The position numbers and the translations under genes are program-made. From positions 62,001 to 126,000 of the forward strand of contig JAULBX010025607.1 in assembly GCA_032358255.1 (NCBI GenBank): 64,000 bases of DNA. The letters run 5' to 3'. This stretch comes from Heterotrichella gracilis. Lineage: Eukaryota; Sar; Xanthophyceae; Tribonematales; Xanthonemataceae. Positions within the stretch are counted from its first letter, which is position 1, and every line of letters begins with the position of its first letter. This document shows, in pieces, positions 11,936 through 24,290 of the stretch. The notes beneath the pieces were generated by a model. It did no database searches. It was not told the origin of the DNA and worked only from the letters and a program-made list of their open reading frames with translations.

Positions 11936-13823
11936 GTTCAGCAGCGCTGCCAGCTGCACCTAGCCTTGAAGTGACTGGTCCCCAGCGACTTGTATCAAGT
12001 ACTGCTGGCAAACATGCTGACTCAGCTTGTGATCACATCAAAGTCTACTCCAAGCAACTCGCAGTGCTATGCAAAGGCTGCTTTGCATTGAAAATCTGCA
12101 GGCAAAAGACACAGGTAAAAGTGCCACCAGTGGTCAGAGTCTGTCTCCAGAAAGCCAGTGCATCCCATCAGAGTACATAGTATTACTAGGGAAAAACAGT
12201 TGAGCATTATGCATGCTTTATGCTAATTCAAGTGATTGAATAATTGTTGCGAAATTCGAGCAATCAACCAGGTTTTCGGGAAACTACTCGCTAAAGCACT
12301 GTTCGGATGCATGCATGCCTACCTCTGAAATTCATCAGATGCAAAGTCCTTCGGGCAAAGGTGCTGATCAGCTCGGAAGTGTGCGGACACTTGTAGCTGC
12401 TCTCTCGCACGCAGGACTGCCCTTAGGCTTTCTGCAGCGCTGGCGATGTGTCACCCGACGTTTGATATGTCGACACCGTACGGACGTCCGTACCGTGCGG
12501 CACCTGTCAGTGCGGAATCGCCCATCATCCATGGCAGCGGTGATCCGGCAAAGCGAGGAACTCCGGGAGGGGACCCCTTAGTGCAAGACATGGCATGCTT
12601 CTCCAGGGCACTGATTGTCTGCCCTTTGTGCAACTTGCGGTCCACTGCAGTGCAATCTATACCCACAAACGCACGGGCACAATTGGGATCCTGAGAGCCT
12701 ACTCAGCCTAATGGGCTACTCGGAGTCTATACTTTGCAAGGCTGCTCGGTGCTGCATCATATGAGTATCATGATAATTTGTACAAGTCCACCAGAAAAGG
12801 CCATTCAAGAGTGGGATTCCAGTGAGGATACAAAATGCATTGATGATGCATATCAGGATTTTGGGGGGACCCAGTGTCCACAAGGCTAGGTGCACACGCA
12901 CCAAGCGGGCGTTCAGCGTGTGGCAAATTTGCTCGTTGCCACCGCACCAATAACCTCGTTGCAGAGCGGGGCCATGCTCGTGAGCTCGAGCGCTCGCCAC
13001 AGACTGGGTAGTGGCCCAAGGGTGAATCATTTGAATATGCATATTCAATGCGCCTTATCGCTGAGGTAGCTGCAATGATTATGTAAATGAGAACCCAAGA
13101 GCATGCGCATAGGAACGCGTAGGGACATGCACAAGTTGGTGACGCTTGCATGCACCAAAACCACACCCTTTGCATGAAACATATCCATTACATGCTAACT
13201 GAATGCACGCTCTGATAGAGGGCACTCAATACACATTGGTACTTATTGGCTTCCAGTAACAACCGCAGGCCCTGGGGTAGCAACAGCGCGTAGCCAGCAA
13301 GAACTGAACTTGAAACTTCAACCAGTTATCAGCACGGCATTCCAACAGTTGCTGTAACAGCTACACACTTGCAATTTCCTGGCGCCTTGGCTCTTGAAGT
13401 AGAGCCAGGCATACCTAGCAAGCAAAATGCTAGAAAGTGTAACAAAGTTCAACACAAAACAAAGACAACAGACCATCATTTGTTGTCGAGCGCTTGCAAC
13501 AATTACTGAAATCACTGGAGTTTGATGCATTCATAGTATTAAATCATGATAAAATGTCACCCCATTTGCACTGCCATGATGGACCTACTGACGGTGAATT
13601 GATGTAGCCAACAGTGATGAATCTCCTAGGCAAAATTGCCAATTTGTTTTGGTCTGAACCTTGCAAGTTTCCTAGCTGATGTTCAAATTTGATTGCGTTT
13701 TGTGAACAAGGCTGCCATAACCTTGCTGAGCATGCATACCTGCTGCAGCATTGAACCCCCACTAATGTGTACACACCTCTCCATGGGAGCATCGCAAAGG
13801 ATGGGTTCGCCAGCAACATGCTC
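11936..13823. other. Region without a confident gene
   Basis: 1.9 kb between two minus-strand genes. Two opposing short frames around 12446-12694 look moderately coding-like: minus 12451-12666 ends GRPYGVDISNVG; plus runs FDMSTPYGRPYRAAP. Neither has convincing splice partners. A minus frame at 13378-13470 (LLARYAWLYFKSQGARKLQ then GTGTGT) could be a stray exon. A 24-bp palindrome is at 12474-12497. A 5' exon of the kinase may hide here. Confidence 0.4.
12474..12497. repeat. 24-bp near-perfect palindrome with paired GTAC cores
   Basis: Centred on GGACGTCC. The inner 16 bp (12478-12493) are a perfect palindrome beginning and ending with GTAC; four more bases on each side pair with one mismatch. 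It also contains an ACGT core. It could be a dimeric transcription-factor site. Confidence 0.6.
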
Positions 13824-15609
13824 TCATTCCACCTTGTTTGCCACACGTTCAGATCGATGCAGCAGCACTCGATTCTTGACCCCGTAGAGCAGGTAGGACG
13901 CTCCAAATGCTGCAGCAGGTGCAATGTGCACGCTGAAGAATAGTATGAAGGGGGTGGCAGGGTTGGCATCATTGTAAATCTGCAACAGAAAATTGGCCAG
14001 ATTGGCAACAGTGCAATGGTTAAAGGGAGATGGTGATGCTAGCAATTATATAATTATTATTCTTCATTTATAAGACGTTACTCGGTAACTTAAATGACTT
14101 GACTTCATCATCAGCACAGACACTGCCACCAGTAGCAGGTCACCGGCATGTAGCAGATTGCATTGGCTGACAAAACTGTTGCTAAATGCCTGTTCGCACC
14201 GGATAGAGCCATTTCCCAGTCTTGACGCGCAGCGCCACGTTAAAAATTCCATACAGAATGGACCAGATTTGGACATACGCAAACTTGTATGGCTCCATTG
14301 GGATGCTGTTCAGGAAAAAATCCCCCAATACCAGGACAGAGTTGAAGCCGTGCTGCATGACACACAGGGCCTCAGTAAGACCCCAGCAATTGAATCAACA
14401 TTTCATGGCCATCAGTTCCCTAAAGGGACAGCAAGAGTTCACCATCTATCCCCCTGCATTTGCCAACATTTTGTTCCCAGTCCTGCGTGGGCACTATTGC
14501 ACAACCTGCTCACTGACCTGGTTATAGCTGGTGAAGCACAGCAACTCACTCATCCAAAATGCGCGTTTGATTGGGTCCTCAACATTCTTTGTGCTTGGCA
14601 GAAGGATGAACCACGTCACCAGGTCAATGATCCAGATTGTCTGCAACAAAACCCCGCATTCCATGTCAACCCCTCGTGATGTAATAATTACCAACTCAAG
14701 ATAGTCGACAAGAATCAAGCAATTCAATGTTACAGGAAAAAGCTGGTCAGCCTCACGTCCCACGTCACCCTACCGTCAAGTGAATATGCAGGATGGCTGC
14801 AGCACCTCTTTCTCCCAAGGGTACCTTCTTTGGCACCCTAGACCGGGGGAGCACCAAGCGCTTCAGCTGTAGGCTGGCCGTCAGGCCAAAGTAGAAGACA
14901 AGCAGCCACCAGTTCCTACAACCAAATGCATGTTTAACGCAGCTGTTGGTTACTCCAGGACAGAGGAGCCAGGCATGCTTTCATGCCAAGGGGCACCCTC
15001 CACTTGGGGCTGGGTGATAGTAAGTACAGTGGACTATTCCGTCAGGTAGATGAGACAGTCGTGTGTGGGTGAGCAGGAAGTGTGCGGCGTACCATATGGT
15101 GAAATAGTAGAACACCCTGGGCCCTCGGCGCAGCAGCTGGAGCACACCTATGCAGGTTGCGTACACACACACCACCAGGCGGTACGCCAACAACACATAG
15201 TCAGGTCCTGTGCAGTGGTACCAGAGCTGGGTGGGCAAGTAGGTGGGCAGGGTGGAACTCAGGGGTAGCCCACTTGGTTGGTGGATGGGGGTGTGAACCT
15301 CAGGTGATAGGACATTGCCCTCCGGGGGGTGACTGGGCACATCAGATGGCTCACCTATTGTGCAGCGCAGGATGTCACCCGGTTGAAGCACCCCCGTACT
15401 TTTCCTGCACAAAACAAGCGTGGTGCCCGTCATGACAACCCCTGTGTGGAGCGCTTGCCCTTGTGCGCATGATGCATGGGATGTATGAAGCGTTGCACAC
15501 ACCTGCCGTTTCGTTTGTGCCCGTGTGCCAGCAGCAAGGCCGCAAGCATAACAGCAACCACTGCTGCCCATCCTGCTGCAACCACGCTCGAGGGAACGCC
15601 GCTAGTCAT
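13824..15609 (-). CDS. Plant-type AIG1/FAR-17a-like integral membrane protein (336 aa)
   Basis: Exons 15609-15503, 15404-15093, 14915-14774, 14640-14518, 14370-14200, 13979-13824; all junctions keep frame. An N-terminal hydrophobic segment (AAVVAVMLAALLLAHGH) is followed by a soluble Pro-rich stretch. About five or six more spans come next, with the family pattern RVFYYFTIWNWWLLVFYFGL, then QHGFNSVLVLGDFFLNSIP, YGIFNVALRVKTGKWLYP and a C-terminal span. The layout matches the plant relatives of AIG1/ADTRP (At1g10660-type 'FAR-17a/AIG1-like'). Animal members are membrane threonine hydrolases of fatty-acid esters of hydroxy fatty acids, using one Thr and one His. T138 in FTIWN and H235 in QHGFN occupy the expected places. 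Function in algae is unknown. It is divergently transcribed from the NFRKB-like gene. Confidence 0.72.
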
Positions 15610-16082
15610 CGCGGTCCGATGTTGTCAAGTAGTACAACTGCCCCTCAGTTTCCAGAAACCAGAAGGGCCCCCGACACAAGTGTCAACAAAGGTTCCAGGC
15701 TTCACGACAAAAGCACTCACCAGCGTCAAGGGGTTCTATTGAGCACTAGGCTTGTATGCAAGTTCTCAGAGGGTGATACCAACCCAGCAGGGCCAGTCTT
15801 GTCCCATAACAAGAACGCTGGAGTACAACCGTGGCAACCCTCTAGTTAGACTTGGACCCAGTAGTTGAACAGTCAACCTGGGTTGCCATATAACATTTTT
15901 TGGAGCTTGCGGACGTGCTGCAAAGTTGGTTTGCTTGCTATAGCGGGCGCCTTATCAGGCAGAGTGCCGTTTGTCCCATGCATGCATGCATTATCCACTG
16001 ATGCATGCATTACGGGGAAGAGTCGATAATGCCGACACTGCGTAGCGCAACCCTGGAAACATAAATTAAGGACTTCCGTAGT
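15610..16082. promoter_or_regulatory. 473-bp bidirectional upstream region with paired CATGCATGCAT blocks
   Basis: Lies between the AIG1-like start (15609) and the NFRKB-like start (16083). Two CATGCATGCAT(T) blocks at about 15978-15990 and 16000-16012 sit 70-100 bp upstream of the NFRKB-like ATG. The motif is palindromic and contains the RY element CATGCATG bound by B3 factors in plants. Whether it acts here is inference. Confidence 0.5.
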
Positions 16083-18198
16083 ATGGACCCTTCCCCCATG
16101 GCCATCCCAGACGAAAGAGCACGTGACTCAGCGCCATGCCCATCTCCCCCCCAATCACAAGACAAGCCAGTAGTGCTCGCAGAACCAGAGTTTGAAGACA
16201 TATTTGCTTACGGCTGCCATGTGACGGTGCCCACAGAGATCTTCCAGCTCGACAGCCTTCATCAGATACTCAACCTTAACACGTACGCTCCAGTCACCAA
16301 CACCAGCTTAGACACAGTGTACCTTGGTGGTCCACCTCAGACTGACCTTGAGCCTCGTCTTCTGTGGTAGGTGGAGAGACTGTTTATCAGATGCTGAGCG
16401 AGAGTGGCTGCGTCAGCTGCTGCCGCCTGGAACAAGCGAAGAGCCTGGGGGTGCCTTGCAGGTGAGCACATGGGGAGGCCCCGCCATATCGGTCTCTCAA
16501 TGCTTTCACCCTGTTGCAGCTGTATGCATGTCAACCACGCTGTGTGCATGGCAGCCACACAATGTGCTTGGCAACCACATTGTGATACAGCTGTGTATGC
16601 ATGGCAAGAACTCATGCCAAGTGCTGCTGCCCCTCCTTCTGCAACCCCACCCCACCACCCCTCCCCCCTCTGCTACACCGTAGGAGCTGCTGCAGGGCAC
16701 AGCCAACCTCTACTTTGGCGCCCCCGTGAGCACTGCCTGGCAGAGGATGTGCAGCGGCGAATCCCACCCGCGCCTAGCCAAGTACCGCGAGGGAACCCGG
16801 CTCATGCAGCGAGCAGCCTACCACCACAAGCTGCGCGAGTACCAGGATGGGTTTGCTGGGCGCATGCAGCACCTGCAGGCGCTGGTTGCTCAAAACCCCG
16901 GCCTCCCAGTCAAGCAGCACCTGGCAGCACTGGAGGCATGTTTGGGACCTGACGCGCTGCCTACCGACGCCAACTTGGTCCCAGGTGGCAGGAAGCGGAA
17001 GGCTGAGTCTGATCAAGACCCACAGGGAGGGGAGGAGAAAGAGGAGCTGGATGCCCGACAGCGCATGCTGCAGCAGCGGGCAACGGACGTGGTGCGCCAG
17101 TCGGCACACCCGCTGACCACCCTCCAAGTGAGCGAGGCGGTCAAGGAGCTGGTTGGCGTGCGGACTGACCCCACCATGCTGCACACAGTGGCGGAATTGC
17201 TCTCCCTAGCCAGCACCACGCAGTGCACACCGGGCCAGGCGCTGGTGGCCTTCGACCACTGCGAGCAGACGTGGTCGTGGGTTGGCGAGCCAAGGGGTGG
17301 GGAGGCAGCGGAGCACGAGGCGGAGGTTGCGGGTGTACCCACACCAGCGCCAAGTGTCGGCCCCCCGAGCAGCCACGGCACTGCGCAGCATGCCCATGTA
17401 CCAGGGAGCGCCACACCCACCTCCTCAGTGCTGCAGCACCAGCCTCCATACCACCAGCCGCCACCCTCGCCCTCACCCACACCACCACCACCAGCCCAGC
17501 TGCCGGTGACCAGCACAGAGCGGCCCCCACCTCCTGCCCAGGGGACCACCGCCGATGGGGACACAGGGGAGGGCAAGCTCAGCGCGCAGGGCAGGCGCAT
17601 CAAGCCCGGCCTGCCCGACGACCTCCCCTCTGCGTTTTCCCTCATGTCCCCTGAGCGCCGCGCCAGGTGGCCGCAGGGCAGGGGGCTCACCCTCCTCCCC
17701 GCCAGGGAGGACCAGGTGGAGGCCTACCGGTGCCACGAGGCGGTGCGCTACACAAACCCCACCCAGCCCTACCACATGCCCGCGGTGGGCGCCGGCGAGG
17801 CATGCGTGTTCCCCGTCCTCAAGCGCATCGGCAAGGCGTCCGGCAAGCCCCGCCCGCACATGCTGCTCACTGCAGATCGCCCCAGCGCGGTTACCCTGTC
17901 CACAATGATACGCGAGGCGGCTGCGCGGCTGCCCAACGGGGTGGGCACGCGCGCAGACTTTGTGCTGCTGCTCAGGGAGTCGCAGTACTTCAAGCCCGGG
18001 GTGGCGGAGAAGGACCTGCAGAGCGCGGTGTCGGGGGTGCTTGACAGGCTGCAGTTTGAGGACAACCCCTGCCTGCGCTACGACGCTGAGAGCAAGATGT
18101 GGCAGTACTTGCATAAGGAGAAGGGCGGGGGCGAGGAGGGGGCGGGGGAAGGGGGTGACCTGGGCAGCAGGGCGGCAACATTCGCTGATGGCCGCTAG
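16083..18198 (+). CDS. NFRKB-like subunit of the INO80 chromatin remodeller (601 aa)
   Basis: Exons 16083-16282, 16371-16461, 16684-18198. The N-terminal region has the family pattern VPTEIFQLDSLHQIL, then WRDCLSDAEREWLRQLLPP (the DEUBAD-like module that contacts deubiquitinases in animals). LYFGAPVSTAWQRMCSGE and HPRLAKYREG follow. The middle is low complexity, rich in Pro and Gln. The C-terminal part (about residues 440-580) is the NFRKB winged-helix domain: TLSTMIREAAARLPNGVGTR, ADFVLLLRESQYF, VSGVLDRLQFEDNPCLRYD and KMWQYLHKEKG, very close to the plant homologues. Expected to be a nuclear INO80-complex subunit. The large last exon is GC-rich and throws long false frames on the other strand. 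The intron at 16462-16683 carries an internal imperfect repeat. Confidence 0.9.
16525..16585. repeat. Imperfect tandem repeat in an intron
   Basis: Two to three degenerate copies of about 27 bp built on CACGCTGTGTGCATGGCAGC and a following CACACAATGTG. They lie in the second intron of the NFRKB-like gene. No function suggested. Confidence 0.5.
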
Positions 18199-19116
18199 GG
18201 CGGATGTTGGATCCTAAAAAGACAGCTTGGTCATGCCTCAATAATCACATATGACAAAGAAATATGGGTTGTTGACAGCCTGTGGACGCCGTCAATCGTG
18301 GCGCCTGGTCCTTGACAAGTAGCTCCCTGTTTGTAGTTTTAACCTGCATATATAATATATTTCAAAGTGGTGGCTGCGACAGCCGGGTGGATGACACAAC
18401 CATAGTACTACGCAGTGTATACATGTGTGCTGCACACTACTCAGTTTTATAAACATGTAATCACTGTAAAGTTTCCAGGCAATCCCAGCGTCATCGGCTT
18501 GCCATGGTGTGCCCACTGTTCACGGCGTGCACATGGGTCCAATTAATTGTTTGAACAATTGCACTGGCCGCCTAGGCTCAGCTGAGGCTGCTGCTGGTGA
18601 AAATCATTCAGGTCAGAACTTGAGTCATGGTATGAAAGTAATCAACAGGAGACAAAACTGTCCAGGGGAAAAACACCATGGTGCACAATGCACACGGTAC
18701 TGGCATAGTCACTCAACGCTAGCGATCAGATGGTTGCTGTAATTATTAGTCAGCTGCAGCTCATTAATGAAACAAGGACTGTATATAGTCACGATGCGCA
18801 CGCTGGCGCTATGATCATATGTCAGTGGTTTCACATGCTGTACATACCAGTCGATTAATAATATCTCACTCGGTATACCGTACGTACTGAACCCTAGTAT
18901 CGTAATACAGTATGCCACTCCAACTAGTGGTAAAAATGGTAGAGGTAGAAGGCATGCCACAAAACGGTTGCCCTCCCCAGCAGCATCCCCGTTGCCCAGT
19001 GCCTCTGTTGCACAACCATCCCGCAGCATGTCAGCGCTGCTTGCCACATGTATGCGCAGTGCACTGGCTGCGCATTGCCGCTGGTCGATTGTAAACACGG
19101 ATCCCAGTGCAAGATG
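18199..19116. other. Convergent intergenic region
   Basis: 918 bp between the stops of the NFRKB-like and amino-acid transporter genes. A minus frame at 18709-19098 (129 codons) overlaps the 3' UTR side of the transporter and is not supported. No other structure seen. Confidence 0.5.
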
Positions 19117-22100
19117 TCAAACAACTGGCACCTTGGCATCCTCCCCAGTCACCGCACTGCCCTTGGGCATCTCCACTTCAACGTCACCCCTGCACCCAGG
19201 TCCACCGGCGCACGAATGAGAGCGAAGATGGGCGCGGCAGCACTGGCATGATGGACTTCAAGCGAATTCACATGGATGCAGATGCAGGCAGCGTGGGCCC
19301 GAAAATATATATAGCCTTGCTGCCATGGAGCAAGCATTACGGATTCCAACAGTGGCTATTAGTCTGTGCTTATGGTGGCGTTAATTCATCTACAACGCAA
19401 AACTACATCCGTAAGGAAAAATGCATTACAAGATTTACACGATTTATTATATCAGTAAAAACTTGGAACAACTCAAATGAACCCCGCCTGGTGAGTAATA
19501 GCCCCCATCCCCACACCTGTTTGGTTTTCCGTAGAACCTGTAGTATGAGGCATGGATGCCATACACCAGGTACAGTGCAAGGCCAATGCCCACGCCCACC
19601 GCAAAGCGCACGTAGTCCGAGGTGTACGCCCCGTAGCCACCAATCAGCATCGCGCACGCCCAGATGGAGGCAGATGGCACCCAGGGTAGGGCCCACCAGC
19701 TCAGGCTGAACTTCCTGGGCACGTATGCCACTGGGATGGTGAGCTGCAGCCCCAGGGTGGCGCCCGCCCACACTGCTAGGGTGATGTAGAACCAGATGGT
19801 GCCCGTGGACAAGCTGAAGTAGATGGCAAAGCCTGCAGTTTAGGCGGGAACCCAGGAGTTGAATGGTGGCGACCTGACGTCACAAAGCGAATGCCAAGGA
19901 GGGGCAGTACAATGGCGGGATGTCCTTGAATCCCTTGCCAGGGCAGGCGCTAGCTACCACAGACCCGTCCACTTGGCCAGCACGCTGCAGTGAAACATTC
20001 CGCCGACCCATTGCACCCATGCAGGCACCTCATGCGCAGTCATGTACCCAGCCAGAGCATGCCTCCCCACCCCCGACACCTACCCACAGGCGCTGCGGTG
20101 ATGAGGGTGATCCACATGGCCAGCACCCACGCCCTCAGCCTCTCCGGCACCAGGCCCTGCGGCGCGTTCCATGCCAGCGCCTTGTCCCTCCCATCCCGCT
20201 CCTCCTCGGTGAACATGCCTGGGCAGTAGCGGCGCCACAGCAGGGACACCGCCACAAAGTAGAACATGGCCAGTGTGCCGATGGATGTCATGTTGACCAG
20301 GGTGCCAAAGCCGGTGAAGAAAGCGATGAGGCCTGTAGGGAAGGTGGACTCAAGGTTTTGCTGGTTTGATGCCAGCCTGGTGACCTTGTACAGATGATGA
20401 AGTTAATCATTTTGATGAACTTAATCATCATGATAAACTTAATCGGCGGCCGTTTCGCAATGGGTTTATTCGAAGTGTAAATATGTATCCGTTTATAAGG
20501 GCTCGGAGATGGTGTGCGGCAAGGCCTACAAGCCCTAAACCATAAACAAGAGGTAGATTAGAGGTAGATGGAAAGGGGTATATACATATATGAAGTATGT
20601 AGTGTATAGCTGGGTGCTGGAGATGGGCTGCCCTGACCTTTTATGTTGCAGTATATGTGAAGTGATGAGGGTTGTCCTGCAGCATGACTCATACAGTGCA
20701 GCCTTGATTGGCAAGTGGGTACACTATTTCTACATGATGGCGTGTGGTATCTCTGCAAAATTTTGCAAGACATAAACACACAAAAAAGCAACCTTGGCGG
20801 CCAGGGTTGCTGGAGCACTCACCCACGAGCAATCCGACAAAGGCTGTGGCGATCATAGGTGTGCCTGTGCGGTCCCACACCCAGCCCAGGATAGGGGGGA
20901 TGAGGCGCTCACGAGACAGTGAGGTGATCACGCGCGCAAAGCCATATATGCCGATGCCTGTGGAGGTGATGATGCCGATACAGGCGCCCGCTGCCACGAT
21001 GTAGGTAGCCCATTGCATGCCGTGGTATTGGAAGCCAAAGGCAAAGGAGGAGAGCGCGGCGTACTCTGAATCAGCCTGCAAGAAGCAATGCACAAACCTG
21101 TAAAGTACAGTGAGCATGTTTACCCGACAGAGGACTACCCACAAACGTATCTGTCAAAGACACAATTTAGGGTTCCGCCTTTAGATGCGCATTGTGTAAC
21201 ACTTGCCATTATTCTGTCAGGGCTGATAGAATGATTGCACACTGTGTCCATTCCAGTGAGACAGCTGAGGCAGGATTTCCTGTGTACCAGCGCTCACCTG
21301 GCTGAGCAGCACGCTCATTGGCACCAGCATGATGAGGGCCGCTGCCATAAGCACATACACCGCGGTCACAAAGCAGATGGCGGACATCATGCCGATGGGG
21401 ATGGCCCTGTCGTTCTTGGTCTGCGATAACATTCATACGGGTTGGCGATGGAATACTTTGCGAGTGGCCAGATATGATCGTCACCATGCATGCAGAGTGC
21501 ACCGGATAATCGCCATTGCCTTCGAGGCACTTCAACGCCATGCCATGTCATACATGTCATCTGCGCCCACCAAACATACAGCTGCCCAAGCAAGTTCAGC
21601 GCCCATCCAGTGGCAGATTGCCATCGGATGCGGCAAGAATTAGAACATATATTTATTCATGCGCACCTCCTCTGCCCCCAGTGAGATGACATCATATCCG
21701 ATGAACACGAAGAAGATGTTGCCTGCCCCCGTGATGATGGAGCGCTCGCCGTAGGGGAAGAAGGAGGGGTTGTGGAAGTTTGCCGTGTCGGCTTGGGTGA
21801 ATGCCGCAATCATGACAAAGAACACAAGGCCGATGTGCACAACCTGGACAACTGCATGGGGGGCACAGAGGGGTAAGATGCAGGGTGGACACAAAGGGGT
21901 AAGATGCAGGCAGTATCCCGCGGTATTACATCTGATGATTCTTGTAGATGGTCGCGCGATGTCGAGGCCAGGGTAGTGCGCCCTTGCTAGCATTGCTGAT
22001 CAGACTACATTGCTGATTCTGCGCTGCTGCTATAGGGGCTCCCATGCACCCACCAACACAGACCACCAACTTGCGCTCCCATGCACTTGCATGCACCGCG

Positions 22101-24290
22101 CATACGATACCCCGCGGCCCCAAGCCCATGGCACTTACTGGCGTTGGAATCCGAGAAGACCTTGGTTGAGTACATGCACAGCAGAGTGAGCAGCAGCGAG
22201 AAGATGAGCGCCATGTAGTCCAACTCATAGCTGCCCGCATTAATGACAAAGATGTTGTGGTTCTGGTTGCACAGCTGTGACAGGTACACCGAGAAGGTGC
22301 GAGCGGTCTGCGGGGGTTAGGGACAGTGCCAGTGGCTGTTGGGAAGGTGAAAGTTGAAAGTAGCAAGAATTGTGATGCATGGCGCGTGGAAGCTTTGGTG
22401 TTTGGAAGCATGTACAACAACTCTTAAACGAGATCAACAGCAAGCAGTAGAGCTAGCAGAGGATGTTTGTGGCGTGTCAAGGCAGTGGCATGGAATTTGG
22501 CGTGTGACAGAGGGGCAGGCGAACTGCCACTCACCGCTGCAGTGCCGAAGACATAGTCCATGACCAGATTGACTGCGCACACCCTGCAAGGATAAGGGTA
22601 ATTCTTAGGATGCATAGTCACATAATATTGCCACGTAGGCCTGATAAAGCATGCAGGCAAAGCTAGGTTGCACATATATATACCCATGTTACGGCACATC
22701 ATGCGGGATTACAGTGGCATTTAATACCCAGACAGGATATCTGTGAGTGGCTGCAACTAATTTGCATGGGTTGGCAAAGTAGGTACAGCGTGCAACGGTG
22801 GGGACTTGCACGCCGCATACACCCATGGATTTATAAAGGGAGCCGCAAAACCTAGGCAGGGTATCGTGTCACAGGCAACATGTCAAGTTGCAGGAGCTGC
22901 ATAAGTAGACTCTTTCTCTGGTGGGCCAGTGTCTGCTTTCACACCGTACTCACACAGCAGGCAGCTCCCCCAGAGACATGAGCGTATAGTAAAAGCCTCC
23001 CCCTGCCAAGGGGAACTCCACAGCAAACTCGCAGTAGCACAGCCCGCTCAGGCCGGCGGTAACGGCGGCAAGGACCATAGAGATGATCAACGCGGGCCTG
23101 TGCAGAGGAAGTGGCACTCAGTGAGGCCTGGGTATCCCTGTTCACAAGGGTGCATGCATGGCCAGGGCGCATGGACTGCATTGGCTCATGGCATGCATGC
23201 ATGGCCATTGGACCCATGGAATGCATGCATGCCAATGTCCTTTCGCCACACAGCCAGTAAGCATCGTGTATGCGTACCCTGACCTGGGTCAGCTGAAGCA
23301 CTATTTTCCAGCAGGAGTGGGGTACATTGGGCAGTCCAAGTAAGCACGTGTACGCTTCTGCATGCATGCATGGTGAACCAGCAGTTGGGCATATATGTAT
23401 GCACAGCAGTTGCGCGACGCCGGTGCATGCGCGCACCTGCTTTCTGCCTGTTAGAGGAACGGGTGCTAGAAAATACCCAACAGTGGTAACCGGTCGGCGA
23501 TACAGTTCACTTTCTAAGTTGGGTCGGTAGCTAGCATGCCCATCGAGTGCGACAAGAGAAAACGTGGAGGGCAAGTTGCAGAGCTGTACTAGTGGATACA
23601 GGTAGCCAAACCATAACAAAGAACAGTTTGCAGATGGAGACAGGTGCCTTTGACAAGGCCTGCACTTTTGCCAAGGCCATCCTATATTGCATTGTACACG
23701 TCGGCAGTTGCCCTTTTGGTGCAAAGGATGCCTGGCTGTCTGGTAGGGTGCAAGGCCGGCCCATCAATGGGTAAGCTGTCAGAGTCACAGGGTTGATGCC
23801 TTCTGCTTACCTGTTAAGTTTGTAATATATATGCGAGCTTGGCAAGGTTAGGGTGCCGTGTGCCGCCACTCACCCCGTGACATTACTGTACACATAGCCG
23901 GAGAAGGAGAAGATGCCTGTTGCGATGATGATGCCCACCCCCATGGCGAAAAAATCGAACCAACCCAAAACCTTCTTCATATTGCCACCTGAGACCTCTT
24001 GCACATTGGCGGCCTCCTCAGTCACGGTGCGCCTCCGGAAGGCCAGCGTGCGCAGCCGATGAGGCAGCTGCATCACCTTGAGGAACTCGCTGGGAGGGGC
24101 GCCTGCAGGGAAGGAGGCAATGTGTGGCAATGGGTTCTCCAAAGTGCCACCGCGCGGCGCGCCTGTATGAGCGATGGTGCAAGAGCAGGATTTCCGCGCT
24201 TTGCAGCCATGTGGGCACCGACATATCCGACATACCTAGCGCCCACTCCGCTGTGGACTTTCCTCGTTTCGTTGCTGTGAAGTCCTCCAT
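19117..24290 (-). CDS. CAT: Cationic amino-acid transporter, APC superfamily CAT type (614 aa)
   Basis: Exons 24290-24236, 24102-23874, 23097-22954, 22583-22535, 22307-22139, 21851-21667, 21420-21298, 21075-20823, 20332-20084, 19832-19517, 19189-19117; phases close exactly. It begins MEDFTATKRGKSTAEWALG. Span 1 has MGVGIIIATGIFSFSG, the conserved glycine-rich unwound helix of APC transporters. It continues LSGLCYCEFAVEFPLAGGGF and ISLGAEE. It has about 14 membrane spans, including a C-terminal block (GFGTLVNMTSIGTLAMFYF) of the CAT family. The cytosolic tail is acidic and ends GEDAKVPVV. Expected to import basic amino acids at the plasma membrane or tonoplast. The last exon is only 24 codons and is easily missed, because the preceding exon reads through into a false 19447 stop. 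Confidence 0.9.
20396..20449. repeat. Three 18-bp tandem units in a transporter intron
   Basis: Three consecutive 18-bp units of the form GATGAAcTTAATCATcat (20396, 20414, 20432) diverge slightly from each other. They lie in the intron between 20823 and 20332. Confidence 0.75.
23145..23245. repeat. Degenerate GCATGCATGGCC repeats in a transporter intron
   Basis: Several copies of GGCATGCATGCATGGCC and CATTGG/CCAATG, partly in inverted order, lie in the intron between exons 2 and 3. They could fold, but are probably a local expansion of the common TGCATGCA motif. Confidence 0.55.

Noticed and set aside
12451-12666. Possible minus-strand C-terminal exon ending GVDISNVG
   Set aside because: No splice junction brings it into frame with the kinase exon or with upstream membrane-like frames. 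Left as an uncertain region.
17473-18114. Long minus-strand open frame (213 codons) opposite the NFRKB-like last exon
   Set aside because: It is a shadow of GC-rich codons in a well-matched plus-strand winged-helix domain. The peptide is Arg/His/Gly-rich and has no family resemblance.
18709-19098. 129-codon minus frame with a hydrophobic stretch
   Set aside because: Lies past the transporter stop and has no start context or splice partner.
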